This document shows, one piece after another, positions 44,551 through 53,598 of a stretch of DNA of 64,000 bases. The stretch is from Avibacterium gallinarum (lineage in GTDB: Bacteria > Pseudomonadota > Gammaproteobacteria > Enterobacterales > Pasteurellaceae), in contig NZ_PQVJ01000015.1 of assembly GCF_002921135.1 (NCBI RefSeq), positions 1 through 64,000 on the forward strand, given 5' to 3'. The notes under the pieces are model-generated. The model was not told where the DNA came from. It did not search any database and was given only the letters and a program-made list of their open reading frames with translations. The translations under genes were made by a program, and so were the position numbers. Position 1 is the stretch's first letter. The number at the start of each line of letters is the position of its first letter.

Positions 44551-44586
44551 AAGGTTACTGATGTTTAATCAGTAACCTTTTCTTTT
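44551..44586 (+). terminator. Terminator of the lipoprotein gene
   Basis: AAGGTTACTGA (44551-44561) pairs perfectly with TCAGTAACCTT (44569-44579), 7-nt loop, followed by TTCTTTTTTT. Confidence 0.9.
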
Positions 44587-44593
44587 TTTATTG

Positions 44594-44702
44594 AAGCTGA
44601 AAGGTTTTTGCTTAACGTTCAGCAAGTGTTTTAATAAAGCGTTAAGCAAATCATCAGTAAAACGTATCGCCAAATTGGTTTTGCGAAGAAGTGAGCTAGT
44701 AT
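44594..44702 (+). promoter_or_regulatory. Control region of the fructose operon (FruR/Cra-like repeats and promoter)
   Basis: TTGCTTAACG (44608-44617) and CGTTAAGCAA (44640-44649) are perfect 10-bp inverted repeats 22 bases apart; the first extends to GCTTAACGTTCAGC, close to the Cra site GCTGAAACGTTTCAGC. GCTGAAAGGTTT at 44596 is a further partial match. A possible promoter is TTGGTT (44675-44680), 16-base spacer, TAGTAT (44697-44702). GTGA-N7-TCAC at 44691 is one base too long for CRP. Confidence 0.5.
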
Positions 44703-44744
44703 CACAACGCCATTTGGTATTCAAACCAATATTCTGGAGGGAAA

Positions 44745-46277
44745 ATGCTTAACTTATCAGAAAAAAATATTCACTTATCGGCACAAGCCGAAAATAAACA
44801 GCAAGCCATTGAATTGGTGGCGCAAGCGCTTGAGCAAGCGGGCAATGTGGAGGCAGGATATTTAGCAGGAATGTTAGCGCGCGAAACGCAAACGTCCACC
44901 TTTTTAGGCAACGGCATTGCCATTCCGCACGGCACATTGGAAACACGTCCAATGGTAAAAGAAACGGGCGTGCAAGTGTTTCAATTTCCGCAAGGGATTG
45001 AGTGGGGCGATGGCAACAAAGCCTATGTGGTGATCGGGATCGCCGCACGTTCCGATGAACATCTCAGCCTGCTTCGCCAGCTTACACAAGTGCTTGGTGA
45101 TGAAGAAAAAGCGGTGAAATTGGCGACATTACAAGAGGTAGAAAAATTCCGTGCCATTTTAATGGGCGAAGAAACGCTGGAAGTGAAAAGCGAAGATCTG
45201 AGCCTTGATGTGGATACTGAAAGTCTGCTTACTTTAATTGCGATTAATGCCGGCAAATTGCAAAACCAAGGCGCGGTGAATAATCAATTTGTGGCAGAGG
45301 TGATTGCCTCGCCAGCATTGCCACTGGGCGGTGGTTTATGGCTTACCGATTCGGTGCAAGGCAACGAGAAAAATGCCCTTACGTTCAGCCGTGCAAAACA
45401 AGTATTCCAGCATAATCATAAAGCTGTGAAAGGCGTGCTAACGGTGGCTTGTGTGAATGGGCAAATTGATGAGCTACTCGCGCGCTTGCTAGAAAATTCC
45501 GTGCAGCAAGCCTTATTAAATGGAAATTCTCAGCAAATTTTGACAGCACTTAATGGTGGCGAAGTGAGCGTTGAAAGCCCAGCGCCTGCCAATACCAGTA
45601 GCGAAAATGCAGGCACGGTTATCGGCACATTTACCGTGCGTAATGAACACGGCTTGCACGCGCGCCCTTCAGCGGTGTTAGTGAATGAAGTGAAAAAATT
45701 CGCCTCGAAAATTACGGTGGAAAATCTCACTCGTGGCGGTGAAGCCATCAGCGCGAAAAGCCTGATGAAAATCGTGGCATTGGGCGCAACTCTTGGACAT
45801 CGTTTACGTTTTAGTGCCGTGGGTGAAGATGCCAAACAAGCCATTGAAGCCATTGGTAAAGCCCTCGCAGACGGCTTGGGGGAAGAAGTGTCCTCTTTAT
45901 CGCCGAAAGATCCAGATCACATTGAAGTGATTGGCGAAAGCAGCGCAGCTAGCGAAAAAACTGCAGAAAAAACCACCGCACTTGATAATCAAGATCCAAG
46001 CGAAAGTGTTGAAGCGGTATTTGTGGTGCGTAACGAACACGGTTTGCACGCACGTCCTGCCGCGGTGTTAGTTAATGAAGTGAAGAAATATAACGCTTCA
46101 GTGGCGGTGCAAAATGTGGATCGCGATAGTCAATTAGTGAGCGCTAAAAGTTTGATGAAAGTGGTGGCGCTTGGCGTGGTGAAAGGGCATCGTTTACGTT
46201 TCGTTGCAACCGGTGAAGAAGCACAAAAAGCCCTTGATGGCATAGGTGCGGCGATTGAAGCTGGCTTAGGTGAGTAG
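44745..46277 (+). CDS. fruB: Fructose PTS phosphocarrier FruB: EIIA plus two HPr domains
   Basis: FruB passes phosphate from enzyme I to the fructose permease FruA. The 510-aa protein has an EIIA-Fru domain (1-145, phospho-His62 in AIPHGT), a middle domain (about 155-285), and two complete HPr domains: His305 and His435, each in NEHGLHARP. E. coli FruB has only one HPr. The two copies share long identical stretches such as AVLVNEVKK, so they look like an internal duplication. AGGGAAA precedes the start. fruK and fruA follow. Confidence 0.95.
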   Translation: MLNLSEKNIHLSAQAENKQQAIELVAQALEQAGNVEAGYLAGMLARETQTSTFLGNGIAIPHGTLETRPMVKETGVQVFQFPQGIEWGDGNKAYVVIGIAARSDEHLSLLRQLTQVLGDEEKAVKLATLQEVEKFRAILMGEETLEVKSEDLSLDVDTESLLTLIAINAGKLQNQGAVNNQFVAEVIASPALPLGGGLWLTDSVQGNEKNALTFSRAKQVFQHNHKAVKGVLTVACVNGQIDELLARLLENSVQQALLNGNSQQILTALNGGEVSVESPAPANTSSENAGTVIGTFTVRNEHGLHARPSAVLVNEVKKFASKITVENLTRGGEAISAKSLMKIVALGATLGHRLRFSAVGEDAKQAIEAIGKALADGLGEEVSSLSPKDPDHIEVIGESSAASEKTAEKTTALDNQDPSESVEAVFVVRNEHGLHARPAAVLVNEVKKYNASVAVQNVDRDSQLVSAKSLMKVVALGVVKGHRLRFVATGEEAQKALDGIGAAIEAGLGE

Positions 46278-46300
46278 GATTAGGTGAGTAGGAGTTGATA

Positions 46301-47242
46301 ATGGCAAAAGTGGCAACCATCACGTTAAATACCGCCTATGATTTAGTGGGACGGTTAAAACGTATTGAGCTGGGTGAAGTGAATATGGTGGAAACCTTGG
46401 GCTTATTCCCTGCGGGCAAAGGCATCAACGTAGCAAAAGTGTTGAAAGATTTAGGCGTTGATGTAGCGGTGAGTGGTTTCCTTGGTCGTGATAATCAAGG
46501 GGACTTCAACACAATGTTTGCGGAGCTTGGCTTAGAAGATCGCTTTCAGCGTGTGGCGGGCAAAACCCGCATAAACGTGAAAATCACCGAAACAGAGGCC
46601 GATGTTACGGATCTCAATTTCCTAGGCTATGAAATTTCACCACAAGATTGGCAAGATTTTGTGCAGCAATCTTTGTTGTTATGCAAAGATTTTGACATTG
46701 TTGCAGTGTGTGGCAGCTTGCCACGCGGTGTCAGTCCAACAGATTTCGCTGATTGGCTCAAACAGCTACAACAAGCAGGCGTAAAAGTGGTGTTAGATAG
46801 CAGCAATGCAGCGCTTAGCGCGGGGTTATCCGCCAATCCTTGGCTAGTGAAACCCAATCATCGTGAGCTTGAGGCTTGGGTGGGACATTCCTTACCAACC
46901 CTAGAAGACATCATCACTGCCGCTGAAAAATTGCGCGCACAAGGCATTGCTAATGTGATTATTTCAATGGGCGCGGACGGTTCTCTGTGGTTAAGCGAAC
47001 AAGGCGTAATTCAAGCGAAGCCACCAAAATGTGAACAAGTGGTTAGCACAGTGGGCGCGGGTGATTCAATGGTGGCAGGGCTAATTTATGGCCTAAGCAA
47101 ATCGCTTTCACAGCAAGAAACCTTGGCGTTTGCCAGTGCGGTGTCTGCCTTTGCGGTATCGCAAAGTAATGTGGGCGTAAATGATCCTGCTTTATTAACA
47201 CCAATCTTAGAAAAAGTAGAAATTTCAGTGATTAAAGGGTAG
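46301..47242 (+). CDS. fruK: 1-phosphofructokinase
   Basis: FruK phosphorylates fructose 1-phosphate to fructose 1,6-bisphosphate. The 313-aa PfkB-family kinase shows GLFPAGKGINVAKVLKDLG at the substrate site and the C-terminal signature STVGAGDSMVAGLIYG with the catalytic Asp (GAGDS). The ATG at 46301 follows GGAG; the frame open from 46295 would start at a TTG. It lies 23 bases after fruB and 4 before fruA. Confidence 0.96.
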   Translation: MAKVATITLNTAYDLVGRLKRIELGEVNMVETLGLFPAGKGINVAKVLKDLGVDVAVSGFLGRDNQGDFNTMFAELGLEDRFQRVAGKTRINVKITETEADVTDLNFLGYEISPQDWQDFVQQSLLLCKDFDIVAVCGSLPRGVSPTDFADWLKQLQQAGVKVVLDSSNAALSAGLSANPWLVKPNHRELEAWVGHSLPTLEDIITAAEKLRAQGIANVIISMGADGSLWLSEQGVIQAKPPKCEQVVSTVGAGDSMVAGLIYGLSKSLSQQETLAFASAVSAFAVSQSNVGVNDPALLTPILEKVEISVIKG

Positions 47243-47246
47243 AACA

Positions 47247-48935
47247 ATGAAGATTTTTTTGACAAACACACAACAATTAGGCAACGCCAAAGCCTTTTTG
47301 ATTAAACAAGTGCTGGCTGCGGCAGCAAAACAGCAAGGCGATGAAGTGGTGGCAGAAGCTAACCAAGCGGATTTAATAATCGCCTTAGGCAGTACGCCAA
47401 ATAACAGCGCATTACAGGGCAAAAAACTGTTTTTGGCAGAGGTGGAAAACGCCTTTAATGCGCCAGAGGCGACCTTAAAACAAGCACAGGCGGAAGCGGT
47501 GGAATATCAGCAAGCGGAAAATAAAAGTGCGGTGCAAAATGCGCCAGATTTTTCTAATCAAACGAAAAATATTGTGGCAGTTACCGCTTGTCCAACAGGC
47601 GTAGCGCATACTTTTATGTCTGCGGAAGCCATTGCGGAATATGCTAAAAAACAAGGCTGGAATGTGAAAGTGGAAACCCGTGGACAAGTGGGATCGAGCA
47701 ATATCATTTCCCCTGAAGATGTGGCGAATGCGGATCTTGTCTTTATTGCTGCTGATATTGATGTGGATTTAAGCAAGTTTGAAGGCAAGCCGATGTATCG
47801 CACCTCCACAGGGCTTGCGCTGAAGAAAACGGCACAAGAATTTGAAAAAGCCTTTAAAGAAGCGAAAATTTACACAGGGGCAAATGCAGCTAAGGTACAA
47901 GCCAGCGAAGAAAGCACTGGGGAGCGTAAAGGGTTGTATAAACACCTGATGACAGGGGTTTCCCATATGTTGCCATTGGTGGTAGCAGGGGGCTTGCTGA
48001 TCGCCATTTCCTTTATGTTTGATATCGAAGCCTTTAAAGATCCAAATATTGCAGGTGGTTTACCAAAAGCCTTGATGGATATTGGTGGCGGTGCAGCATT
48101 CCACTTAATGATTGCCGTGTTCGCAGGTTATGTGGCGTTTTCTATCGCTGATCGTCCCGGATTAGCTGTGGGTCTAATTGGCGGTATGCTCGCTACCACC
48201 GCAGGTGCAGGGATTTTAGGCGGGATTATTGCCGGTTTGCTTGCAGGTTATGTGGTGAAATTCTTAAACCAAGCCATTCAATTACCAGCGAGTTTAAGCT
48301 CATTAAAACCGATTTTAATTTTGCCATTGCTCGGTTCTGCGATTGTCGGCTTGGTGATGATTTATCTGATCAATCCACCAGTAAAAGGCTTAATGGACGC
48401 ATTGGTGGAATGGCTCAACACAATGGGGCAAAGCAATGCATTATTATTAGGCGCGGTGCTTGGTGCGATGATGTGTGTGGATATGGGTGGCCCAGTAAAC
48501 AAAGCGGCTTATACTTTCGGCACAGGCTTGATCGCTTCTGGCGTTTACACCCCAATGGCTGCGGTAATGGCAGCGGGTATGGTGCCACCGATTGGAATGG
48601 CAATTGCTACATTATTAGCACGCAAAAAATTTACCGCCAATCAACGTGATGCAGGTAAAGCCTCTTTCGTATTAGGTTTATGCTTTATTTCTGAAGGTGC
48701 ATTGCCATTTGTGGCGGCTGATCCTGTGCGCGTAATTGTATCAAGCATTATTGGTGGTGCAGTGGCTGGCGCGATTTCTTTAGGCTTATCCATCGGCTTA
48801 CAAGCACCACACGGTGGTTTATTCGTGATTCCATTTGTAACTCAGCCATTAATGTATTTAGCGGCTATTGCTATTGGTGCGGCGCTAACAGGCGTGATTT
48901 ATGCAGTTATTAAGCCAAAACTTACGGAAAAATAA
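47247..48935 (+). CDS. fruA: Fructose PTS permease FruA (EIIB'BC)
   Basis: FruA imports fructose and phosphorylates it at C1. The 562-aa protein has a degenerate B' domain (1-90), an Ala/Glu/Gln linker, an active EIIB domain (about 105-205, phospho-Cys115 in VTACPTGVAHTF) and an EIIC domain of about nine to ten helices (from about 230), with the family stretch GGAAFHLMIAVFAGYVAFSI. An uptake signal falls in the linker (AAAAGTGCGGTGC), where it encodes KSAVQ. A strong terminator follows. Confidence 0.96.
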   Translation: MKIFLTNTQQLGNAKAFLIKQVLAAAAKQQGDEVVAEANQADLIIALGSTPNNSALQGKKLFLAEVENAFNAPEATLKQAQAEAVEYQQAENKSAVQNAPDFSNQTKNIVAVTACPTGVAHTFMSAEAIAEYAKKQGWNVKVETRGQVGSSNIISPEDVANADLVFIAADIDVDLSKFEGKPMYRTSTGLALKKTAQEFEKAFKEAKIYTGANAAKVQASEESTGERKGLYKHLMTGVSHMLPLVVAGGLLIAISFMFDIEAFKDPNIAGGLPKALMDIGGGAAFHLMIAVFAGYVAFSIADRPGLAVGLIGGMLATTAGAGILGGIIAGLLAGYVVKFLNQAIQLPASLSSLKPILILPLLGSAIVGLVMIYLINPPVKGLMDALVEWLNTMGQSNALLLGAVLGAMMCVDMGGPVNKAAYTFGTGLIASGVYTPMAAVMAAGMVPPIGMAIATLLARKKFTANQRDAGKASFVLGLCFISEGALPFVAADPVRVIVSSIIGGAVAGAISLGLSIGLQAPHGGLFVIPFVTQPLMYLAAIAIGAALTGVIYAVIKPKLTEK

Positions 48936-48953
48936 CCGCACTTTATTATTAGC

Positions 48954-48982
48954 AAAACCCGACTTAGATGTCGGGTTTTTTG
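48954..48982 (+). terminator. Terminator of the fruBKA operon
   Basis: AAAACCCGAC (48954-48963) pairs with GTCGGGTTTT (48970-48979), loop TTAGAT, then TT. Confidence 0.92.
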
Positions 48983-49064
48983 TGTTTTCTCTCTGAAATT
49001 ATTCGAACAAGGAAAAGCAAATTCCGCTATAATCCCCCATTATTCAGTTCAACAGGGAACAGAA

Positions 49065-49313
49065 ATGGAAAAATATAATAAATTTCGCCTTGAATGGGAT
49101 TGTCGGCGTGGAATGTTGGAGTTAGATAAAGTGATTATGCCTTTCTTTCAGCAACATTTTGATGAGCTAGATGAGCAACAAAAAGCCACGTTTGTGCGTT
49201 TATTAGCGGCAACGGATTTACAGTTATTTTCGTGGTTTTTTAACCGAAAACCTGCGCCAGATCTTGAATTACAGCAAATGGTTTCCTATATACAAGAAAA
49301 ATTATCGAGCTAA
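49065..49313 (+). CDS. sdhE: FAD assembly factor SdhE
   Basis: SdhE (YgfY) promotes covalent flavin attachment to SdhA and FrdA. The 82-aa protein has the conserved WDCRRGMLELD (RGxxE motif) and IMPFFQQHFDEL, followed by LLAATDLQLFSWFFNR, as in the family. AGGGAACAG is near the start. The gene stands alone between the fructose operon and rpoE; E. coli has it next to ygfX, which is not found here. Confidence 0.93.
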   Translation: MEKYNKFRLEWDCRRGMLELDKVIMPFFQQHFDELDEQQKATFVRLLAATDLQLFSWFFNRKPAPDLELQQMVSYIQEKLSS

Positions 49314-49328
49314 TTTGATAAAAAGATT

Positions 49329-49355
49329 GAACTTTTACGATTTTCACCCCTCTAA
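49329..49355 (+). promoter_or_regulatory. Sigma-E-type promoter of rpoE
   Basis: GAACTT (49329-49334), a 16-base spacer and TCTAA (49351-49355) match the sigma-E promoter pattern GGAACTT-N15/16-TCTAA, about 60 bases before rpoE. Positive autoregulation, as in E. coli, is likely. Confidence 0.75.
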
Positions 49356-49414
49356 GAGAACACGAGCTTGCTGTCTTGTGTATCAAGGCTTGTTAGAGGT
49401 GTATAAGAGGTTAT

Positions 49415-49990
49415 ATGACTGAACAGCTAACAGATCAGGCTTTGGTAGAAAGGGTACAGCAGGGAGATAAGAAAGCATTCAATTTGTTGGTATCGCGTTA
49501 TCAAAATAAGGTGGCAGGGTTATTAACCCGTTATGTTTCACCGAATGATATTCCCGATGTTGTACAAGAATCATTCATTAAAGCATATCGCTCTATTGAA
49601 TCATTCCGCGGTGACAGTGCTTTCTACACTTGGCTATATCGTATCGCCGTGAACACGGCAAAGAATTATTTAACCGCACAGGGGCGCCGCCCGCCGAATG
49701 AAGATATTCTGGCAGATGAGGCAGAATCCTATGATGTGGGAACAAATTTGCGGGACGTAGATACGCCCGAAAATCAGATGTTATCTGGTGAATTGAAGAA
49801 GATCATTTTTGATACCATTCATAGTATGCAAGAAGACTTAAAAACCGCCATCACCTTGCGTGAGTTAGAGGGCTTAAGTTACGAAGAGATTGCCGATATT
49901 ATGAATTGCCCAGTAGGAACGGTGCGTTCACGCATATTCCGAGCAAGGGAAATTATCGAAAATAAAATTCAACCCTTTCTTCAAGGCTAA
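49415..49990 (+). CDS. rpoE: RNA polymerase sigma-E factor
   Basis: RpoE directs transcription of envelope-stress genes, including Bam-complex and protease genes. The 191-aa ECF sigma factor has region 2 (about 20-95, PDVVQESFIKAYRSI and the -10-recognising stretch FYTWLYRIAVNTAKNYL) and region 4 (about 125-185, LRELEGLSYEEIADIMNCPVG). It has the same length as E. coli RpoE. rseA, rseB and rseC follow in order. Confidence 0.97.
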   Translation: MTEQLTDQALVERVQQGDKKAFNLLVSRYQNKVAGLLTRYVSPNDIPDVVQESFIKAYRSIESFRGDSAFYTWLYRIAVNTAKNYLTAQGRRPPNEDILADEAESYDVGTNLRDVDTPENQMLSGELKKIIFDTIHSMQEDLKTAITLRELEGLSYEEIADIMNCPVGTVRSRIFRAREIIENKIQPFLQG

Positions 49991-50036
49991 CGCAACGTTT
50001 ACTATTTATTAAAAGAAAACAAACCCGGAGTTTATG

Positions 50037-50612
50037 ATGCAAAAAGAGCAACTTTCCGCTTACATTGATGGCGAACAAATCAGCGAGGCAATGACAGAAA
50101 AACTTTGCCAAAATGCTGATTTACAAAAATCCTGGGCAAATTTTCATACTATTCGTGCAGTAATGCGTCAGGAAAGTGAAGTATTATTGGGTGCGGATTT
50201 CACTGCAAAAATGGCAGATTTAATCGAGCAAGAAGAAATTGTGGTGGCACAACCGATGGTTTCTCAACCAATGCCAGAAGAAACTGCGCAATCGCCATTT
50301 ATGCAAAAACTGAAAGCGTGGTTTATGCCGATGACTCAATTTGCCGTGGCTGCGGGCGTGTGCTTAGTTGCGGTAATGGGCGTACAAAGTTTTATGGCAC
50401 ACAATGGCAAAGAAAACCAAGACGCGCCTGTATTGCAAACCTTGCCATTTAACAATTCCGTGCAAGAAGTGAGCTATAATGCGCCAACCCAATCGGTGAT
50501 TACGCCTGAGCAAATCGAGCAAAAAAATAAACGCATTGATTCGATGCTACAAAGCTACGAATTGCAAAAACGCATTTATGCGGATAGATTAAATTTGCAA
50601 AATCAGAAATAA
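50037..50612 (+). CDS. rseA: Anti-sigma-E factor RseA
   Basis: RseA holds sigma-E inactive at the inner membrane until cleaved by DegS and RseP. The 191-aa protein has the N-terminal cytoplasmic sigma-binding domain (KEQLSAYIDGE, about 1-90), one membrane helix (about 100-118, QFAVAAGVCLVAVMGVQSF) and a periplasmic domain with the Gln-rich region typical of RseA. Two ATG codons adjoin; the second (50037) gives the family start MQKEQLSA and better spacing from GGAG. Confidence 0.94.
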   Translation: MQKEQLSAYIDGEQISEAMTEKLCQNADLQKSWANFHTIRAVMRQESEVLLGADFTAKMADLIEQEEIVVAQPMVSQPMPEETAQSPFMQKLKAWFMPMTQFAVAAGVCLVAVMGVQSFMAHNGKENQDAPVLQTLPFNNSVQEVSYNAPTQSVITPEQIEQKNKRIDSMLQSYELQKRIYADRLNLQNQK

Positions 50613-50685
50613 CAATGAATGAAGTTTAGGTTATTCACCACCATTTTTGGTGGTGAATTTGTTTGTATCCTATGTGTGAATAACG

Positions 50686-51645
50686 ATGTTAAAAACGGTC
50701 AAAAAAATCACCGCACTTTCCTTAGTGCTATTTTCTGCAAATCCCTTATGGGCGGCAGAACCTGATGCAGTCCAGCCACGCCAATTGCTAGACGAAATGC
50801 AACAGGCAGGCTCTCATCTGAACTATGAAATTGCTTTCGTGCAAACCACGCCGAATATGGCTTCACTACGTTATAGCCATATTTATCATAATGGCAAAAC
50901 CTACGCCCAGCTGCTCACCCTTGACGGAATGCCGCAACAAATTGTGCAACGTGATAATGTGGTGAGTTATTTCCAACCGAATTATTCTCCGTTCTCGATT
51001 AACGCTAATCATATTGTGGACAGCTTGCCTGCGATTATGTGGAGCAATCTTGATGCGTTGAAACAAAATTATGATTTCACCTATATTGGACGCAACCGCG
51101 TGGCAGATCGCGTGGTACAAACCATTCGCATTTTGCCGAAAGATGATTTTCGCTATCAATATGTGGTCTTTATTGACGAACAAAGCCATTTGTTATTACG
51201 CAGTGATGTGTTAGATCGAGAAAATAACCTGTTAGAACAATTCCGCGTGGTAAATTTATATCAAAGCGAACAATTTGATGATTTACTCAATGCCATTAAT
51301 CATATGGGTTTTCCTGCGCTGATTAATGACAAAACCACTTTCCAGCCAAGCAAGGAAGCCTTTAACTGGCAGCCAAGCTGGTTACCAAACGGTTTTAAGC
51401 TGATTAATCGCAGTGTGGAAACCAATGGCGAAGAACGCATTGAAGCGCAGCTTTACAGCGATGGATTGTTTTCCTTCACCCTTTACCGCTCAAGCTCAAT
51501 TTTGCCAAATGAAGAAAAAAACGGCTGGTGGAATGGCACCAGAACCTTTTATAGCGAAACCTTTGGCGATAACGAATTCACCCTTGTAGGGCAGCTACCG
51601 ATTTCTACCGCAAAACGCATCGTGCAAGATATTAAGGTGAAGTAA
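50686..51645 (+). CDS. rseB: Sigma-E regulatory protein RseB
   Basis: RseB is a periplasmic protein that binds RseA and protects it from DegS; mislocalised LPS releases it. The 319-aa precursor has a signal peptide ending NPLWAA, the N-terminal LolA-like domain (MASLRYSHIYHNGKTYAQL, DNVVSYFQPNYSPFSI) and the smaller C-terminal domain (from about 215, WQPSWLPNGFKLINRS). The gene begins 73 bases after rseA, and rseC starts right after its stop codon. Confidence 0.95.
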   Translation: MLKTVKKITALSLVLFSANPLWAAEPDAVQPRQLLDEMQQAGSHLNYEIAFVQTTPNMASLRYSHIYHNGKTYAQLLTLDGMPQQIVQRDNVVSYFQPNYSPFSINANHIVDSLPAIMWSNLDALKQNYDFTYIGRNRVADRVVQTIRILPKDDFRYQYVVFIDEQSHLLLRSDVLDRENNLLEQFRVVNLYQSEQFDDLLNAINHMGFPALINDKTTFQPSKEAFNWQPSWLPNGFKLINRSVETNGEERIEAQLYSDGLFSFTLYRSSSILPNEEKNGWWNGTRTFYSETFGDNEFTLVGQLPISTAKRIVQDIKVK

Positions 51646-52080
51646 ATGCTGAAAGAAAGTGCGGTAGTTATTTCCTATCAATCTGGCATTGCGCAAGTGA
51701 AATGCCAATCGCAAAGTGCCTGTGGGAGCTGCGCGGCAAAGTCTGCCTGTGGCTCAGCGGCTCTGGCGGAACTGAACGGCACAGGCACGGCACATTTTTT
51801 TGCAGTGGAAACCATCACCCCTGTCAAAGCAGGGCAAATTATCGAAATCGGTTTAATGGAACGCTCACTGATTTTGTCTAGTTTGTTGGTGTATTTTTTC
51901 CCGTTACTCACCTTATTGCTTTCCACGCTGATCGCTGATCAGGTTTTCCAAACCGAACTTTGGCAAGGCATTTTTATCGTTTTTTGCACCGCACTTGCTT
52001 TTGTGATCGTCCATTTTGTATCGAAATCTTGGCAGAAAAGAGAAAGTTATCGCCCGATTTTTTTGCGGGTGATTAATTAA
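51646..52080 (+). CDS. rseC: SoxR-reducing / sigma-E-linked membrane protein RseC
   Basis: RseC is a small inner-membrane protein encoded with rpoE; in E. coli it affects sigma-E slightly and helps keep SoxR reduced. The 144-aa protein has a Cys-rich N-terminal part (CQSQSACGSCAAKSACG, residues about 21-37) and two membrane helices (about 75-95 and 100-122). Its ATG follows the rseB stop without a gap. The first codons contain GAAAGTGCGGTAG, an uptake signal read as ESAV. Confidence 0.93.
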   Translation: MLKESAVVISYQSGIAQVKCQSQSACGSCAAKSACGSAALAELNGTGTAHFFAVETITPVKAGQIIEIGLMERSLILSSLLVYFFPLLTLLLSTLIADQVFQTELWQGIFIVFCTALAFVIVHFVSKSWQKRESYRPIFLRVIN

Positions 52081-52166
52081 AGTTTTGGTAGAAAAAACAA
52101 GGTCGGTAAGAGGGTATCTTAAAAAAATAGCAAAATTTTTGACCGCACTTTGTTTTTAGACGAAAT

Positions 52167-52203
52167 AAAAACGCCTTATATTTTGTGATATAAGGCGTTT
52201 TTT
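52167..52203. terminator. Bidirectional terminator between rseC and glpT
   Basis: AAACGCCTTATA (52169-52180) pairs with TATAAGGCGTTT (52189-52200), 8-nt loop, flanked by A and T runs. Confidence 0.9.
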
Positions 52204-52215
52204 ATAGCGGAATAA

Positions 52216-53541
52216 TTAACGTTCTACTTTTCTAAACAAGGTGAAAGAGATAAAAATAAAGGCAAGGATACTTGAGGCGATGAGTATATAGAAACCGCCG
52301 TCCCAGCCAAAATTATCAACCACTGCACCTAACACGGTTCCCGCACTTGCTGATCCTAACAAATAACCGAACAAGCCTGTTAATCCAGTTGCTGTACCAG
52401 TGGCTACACGTGGCACAAGATCAGCGGCTTGTAAACCAATCATCATTACAGGCCCATAAATGAGGAAGCCGATTGCGATTAAGCAGATGTTATCCACCAT
52501 TGGGTTACCTGCAGGATTTTTCCAATAAACGAAAATTGCAATTAATACCCCTGTAAGGAACATTAACATTGGTGGCGCACGGTGTCCTTTGAACACTTTA
52601 TCACTCAAATATCCACTTGCGAGCATTCCAAAAATTCCTGCGTATTCATAAAGGAAATATGCCCAGCTTTGTTTATCAAAAGTAAAATGTTTAACTTCTT
52701 TCAGATAGGTTGGCGCCCAGTCAATAATACCGTAACGAATGAAGTAAACGAATACGTTCGCAATCGTAATCGCCCATAAGAATTTATTGTTGATAATATA
52801 TTTAAAGAAGATTTCTTTACCTGTTAAAGTATGGGCAGATTCAATTTGTTGCACTTTACCTTCTTTGTATTCTTCAATTGGCGGTAAGCCTTGCGATTCA
52901 GGCGTATCACGCATTAAGAAGAACATTAAAATACTGAGTAAAATGGCTATTGTCGCTGGAAGATAGAATAACGCTTGCCACGCACCAAAAAGATATAAGC
53001 CTAAAATAGCCAGTGGGCCAATTAATCCGCCACCAAGGTTGTGGGAAACGTTCCACCAACTCCACCAGCTTCCCCGTTCGGAAGTAGAGAACCAGTTGGT
53101 CATTGTTTTTGCACCCGGCGGATAGCCCATACCTTGGAACCAACCGTTTAAGGCACTAAGCACGATCATTGCTGAAAGTGAAGAAAGCACGCCCGGCACT
53201 AAACCAAAAATCATACTTACCATTGCTGAGGCAACCAAACCAATGGTAATGAAATATTTTGGATTACTGCGATCTGATACATTTCCCATAATAAATTTAC
53301 TAAAACCGTAGGCGATGGCTAGAGCAAAGGATACAGTACCAAGCTGTGCTTTTGTGTAACCATATTCTTCAATTAAATGTGGAATGGCGAGAGAAAAATT
53401 CTTGCGAATTAAGTAATAAGCTGCATAACCAATAAATACACCAAAGAAAACTTGCCAGCGTAATCGGCGATAATCCCGATCAATCGTGGCTTTATCTGTG
53501 ATACGCGGGGCAGGTGGTGAGGCTTTTAAAAATCCAAACAT
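52216..53541 (-). CDS. glpT: Glycerol-3-phosphate transporter GlpT
   Basis: GlpT exchanges external glycerol 3-phosphate for phosphate. The 441-aa MFS protein (12 helices, organophosphate:phosphate antiporter family) matches E. coli GlpT along its length: DRDYRRLRWQVFFGVFIGYA, the substrate Arg of AYYLIRKNFSLA, NGWFQGMGYPPGAKTM and VFVYFIRYGIIDWAPTYLKE. A perfect CRP site lies upstream. It is monocistronic here; glpQ is not adjacent. Confidence 0.94.
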   Translation of the reverse strand: MFGFLKASPPAPRITDKATIDRDYRRLRWQVFFGVFIGYAAYYLIRKNFSLAIPHLIEEYGYTKAQLGTVSFALAIAYGFSKFIMGNVSDRSNPKYFITIGLVASAMVSMIFGLVPGVLSSLSAMIVLSALNGWFQGMGYPPGAKTMTNWFSTSERGSWWSWWNVSHNLGGGLIGPLAILGLYLFGAWQALFYLPATIAILLSILMFFLMRDTPESQGLPPIEEYKEGKVQQIESAHTLTGKEIFFKYIINNKFLWAITIANVFVYFIRYGIIDWAPTYLKEVKHFTFDKQSWAYFLYEYAGIFGMLASGYLSDKVFKGHRAPPMLMFLTGVLIAIFVYWKNPAGNPMVDNICLIAIGFLIYGPVMMIGLQAADLVPRVATGTATGLTGLFGYLLGSASAGTVLGAVVDNFGWDGGFYILIASSILAFIFISFTLFRKVER

Positions 53542-53598
53542 AAGATCCTCCTATTTTGTAAAATTGAGAGTATTATTAGGTATTTGAATAAATTAATC

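Noticed and set aside
44691-44705. CRP-like site GTGA-N7-TCAC before fruB
   Set aside because: The spacer is one base longer than the required N6 between TGTGA and TCACA half-sites, so binding would be poor.
44749-45048. 99-codon minus-strand frame in fruB
   Set aside because: Antisense of the EIIA coding region; no start context and no resemblance to a protein family.
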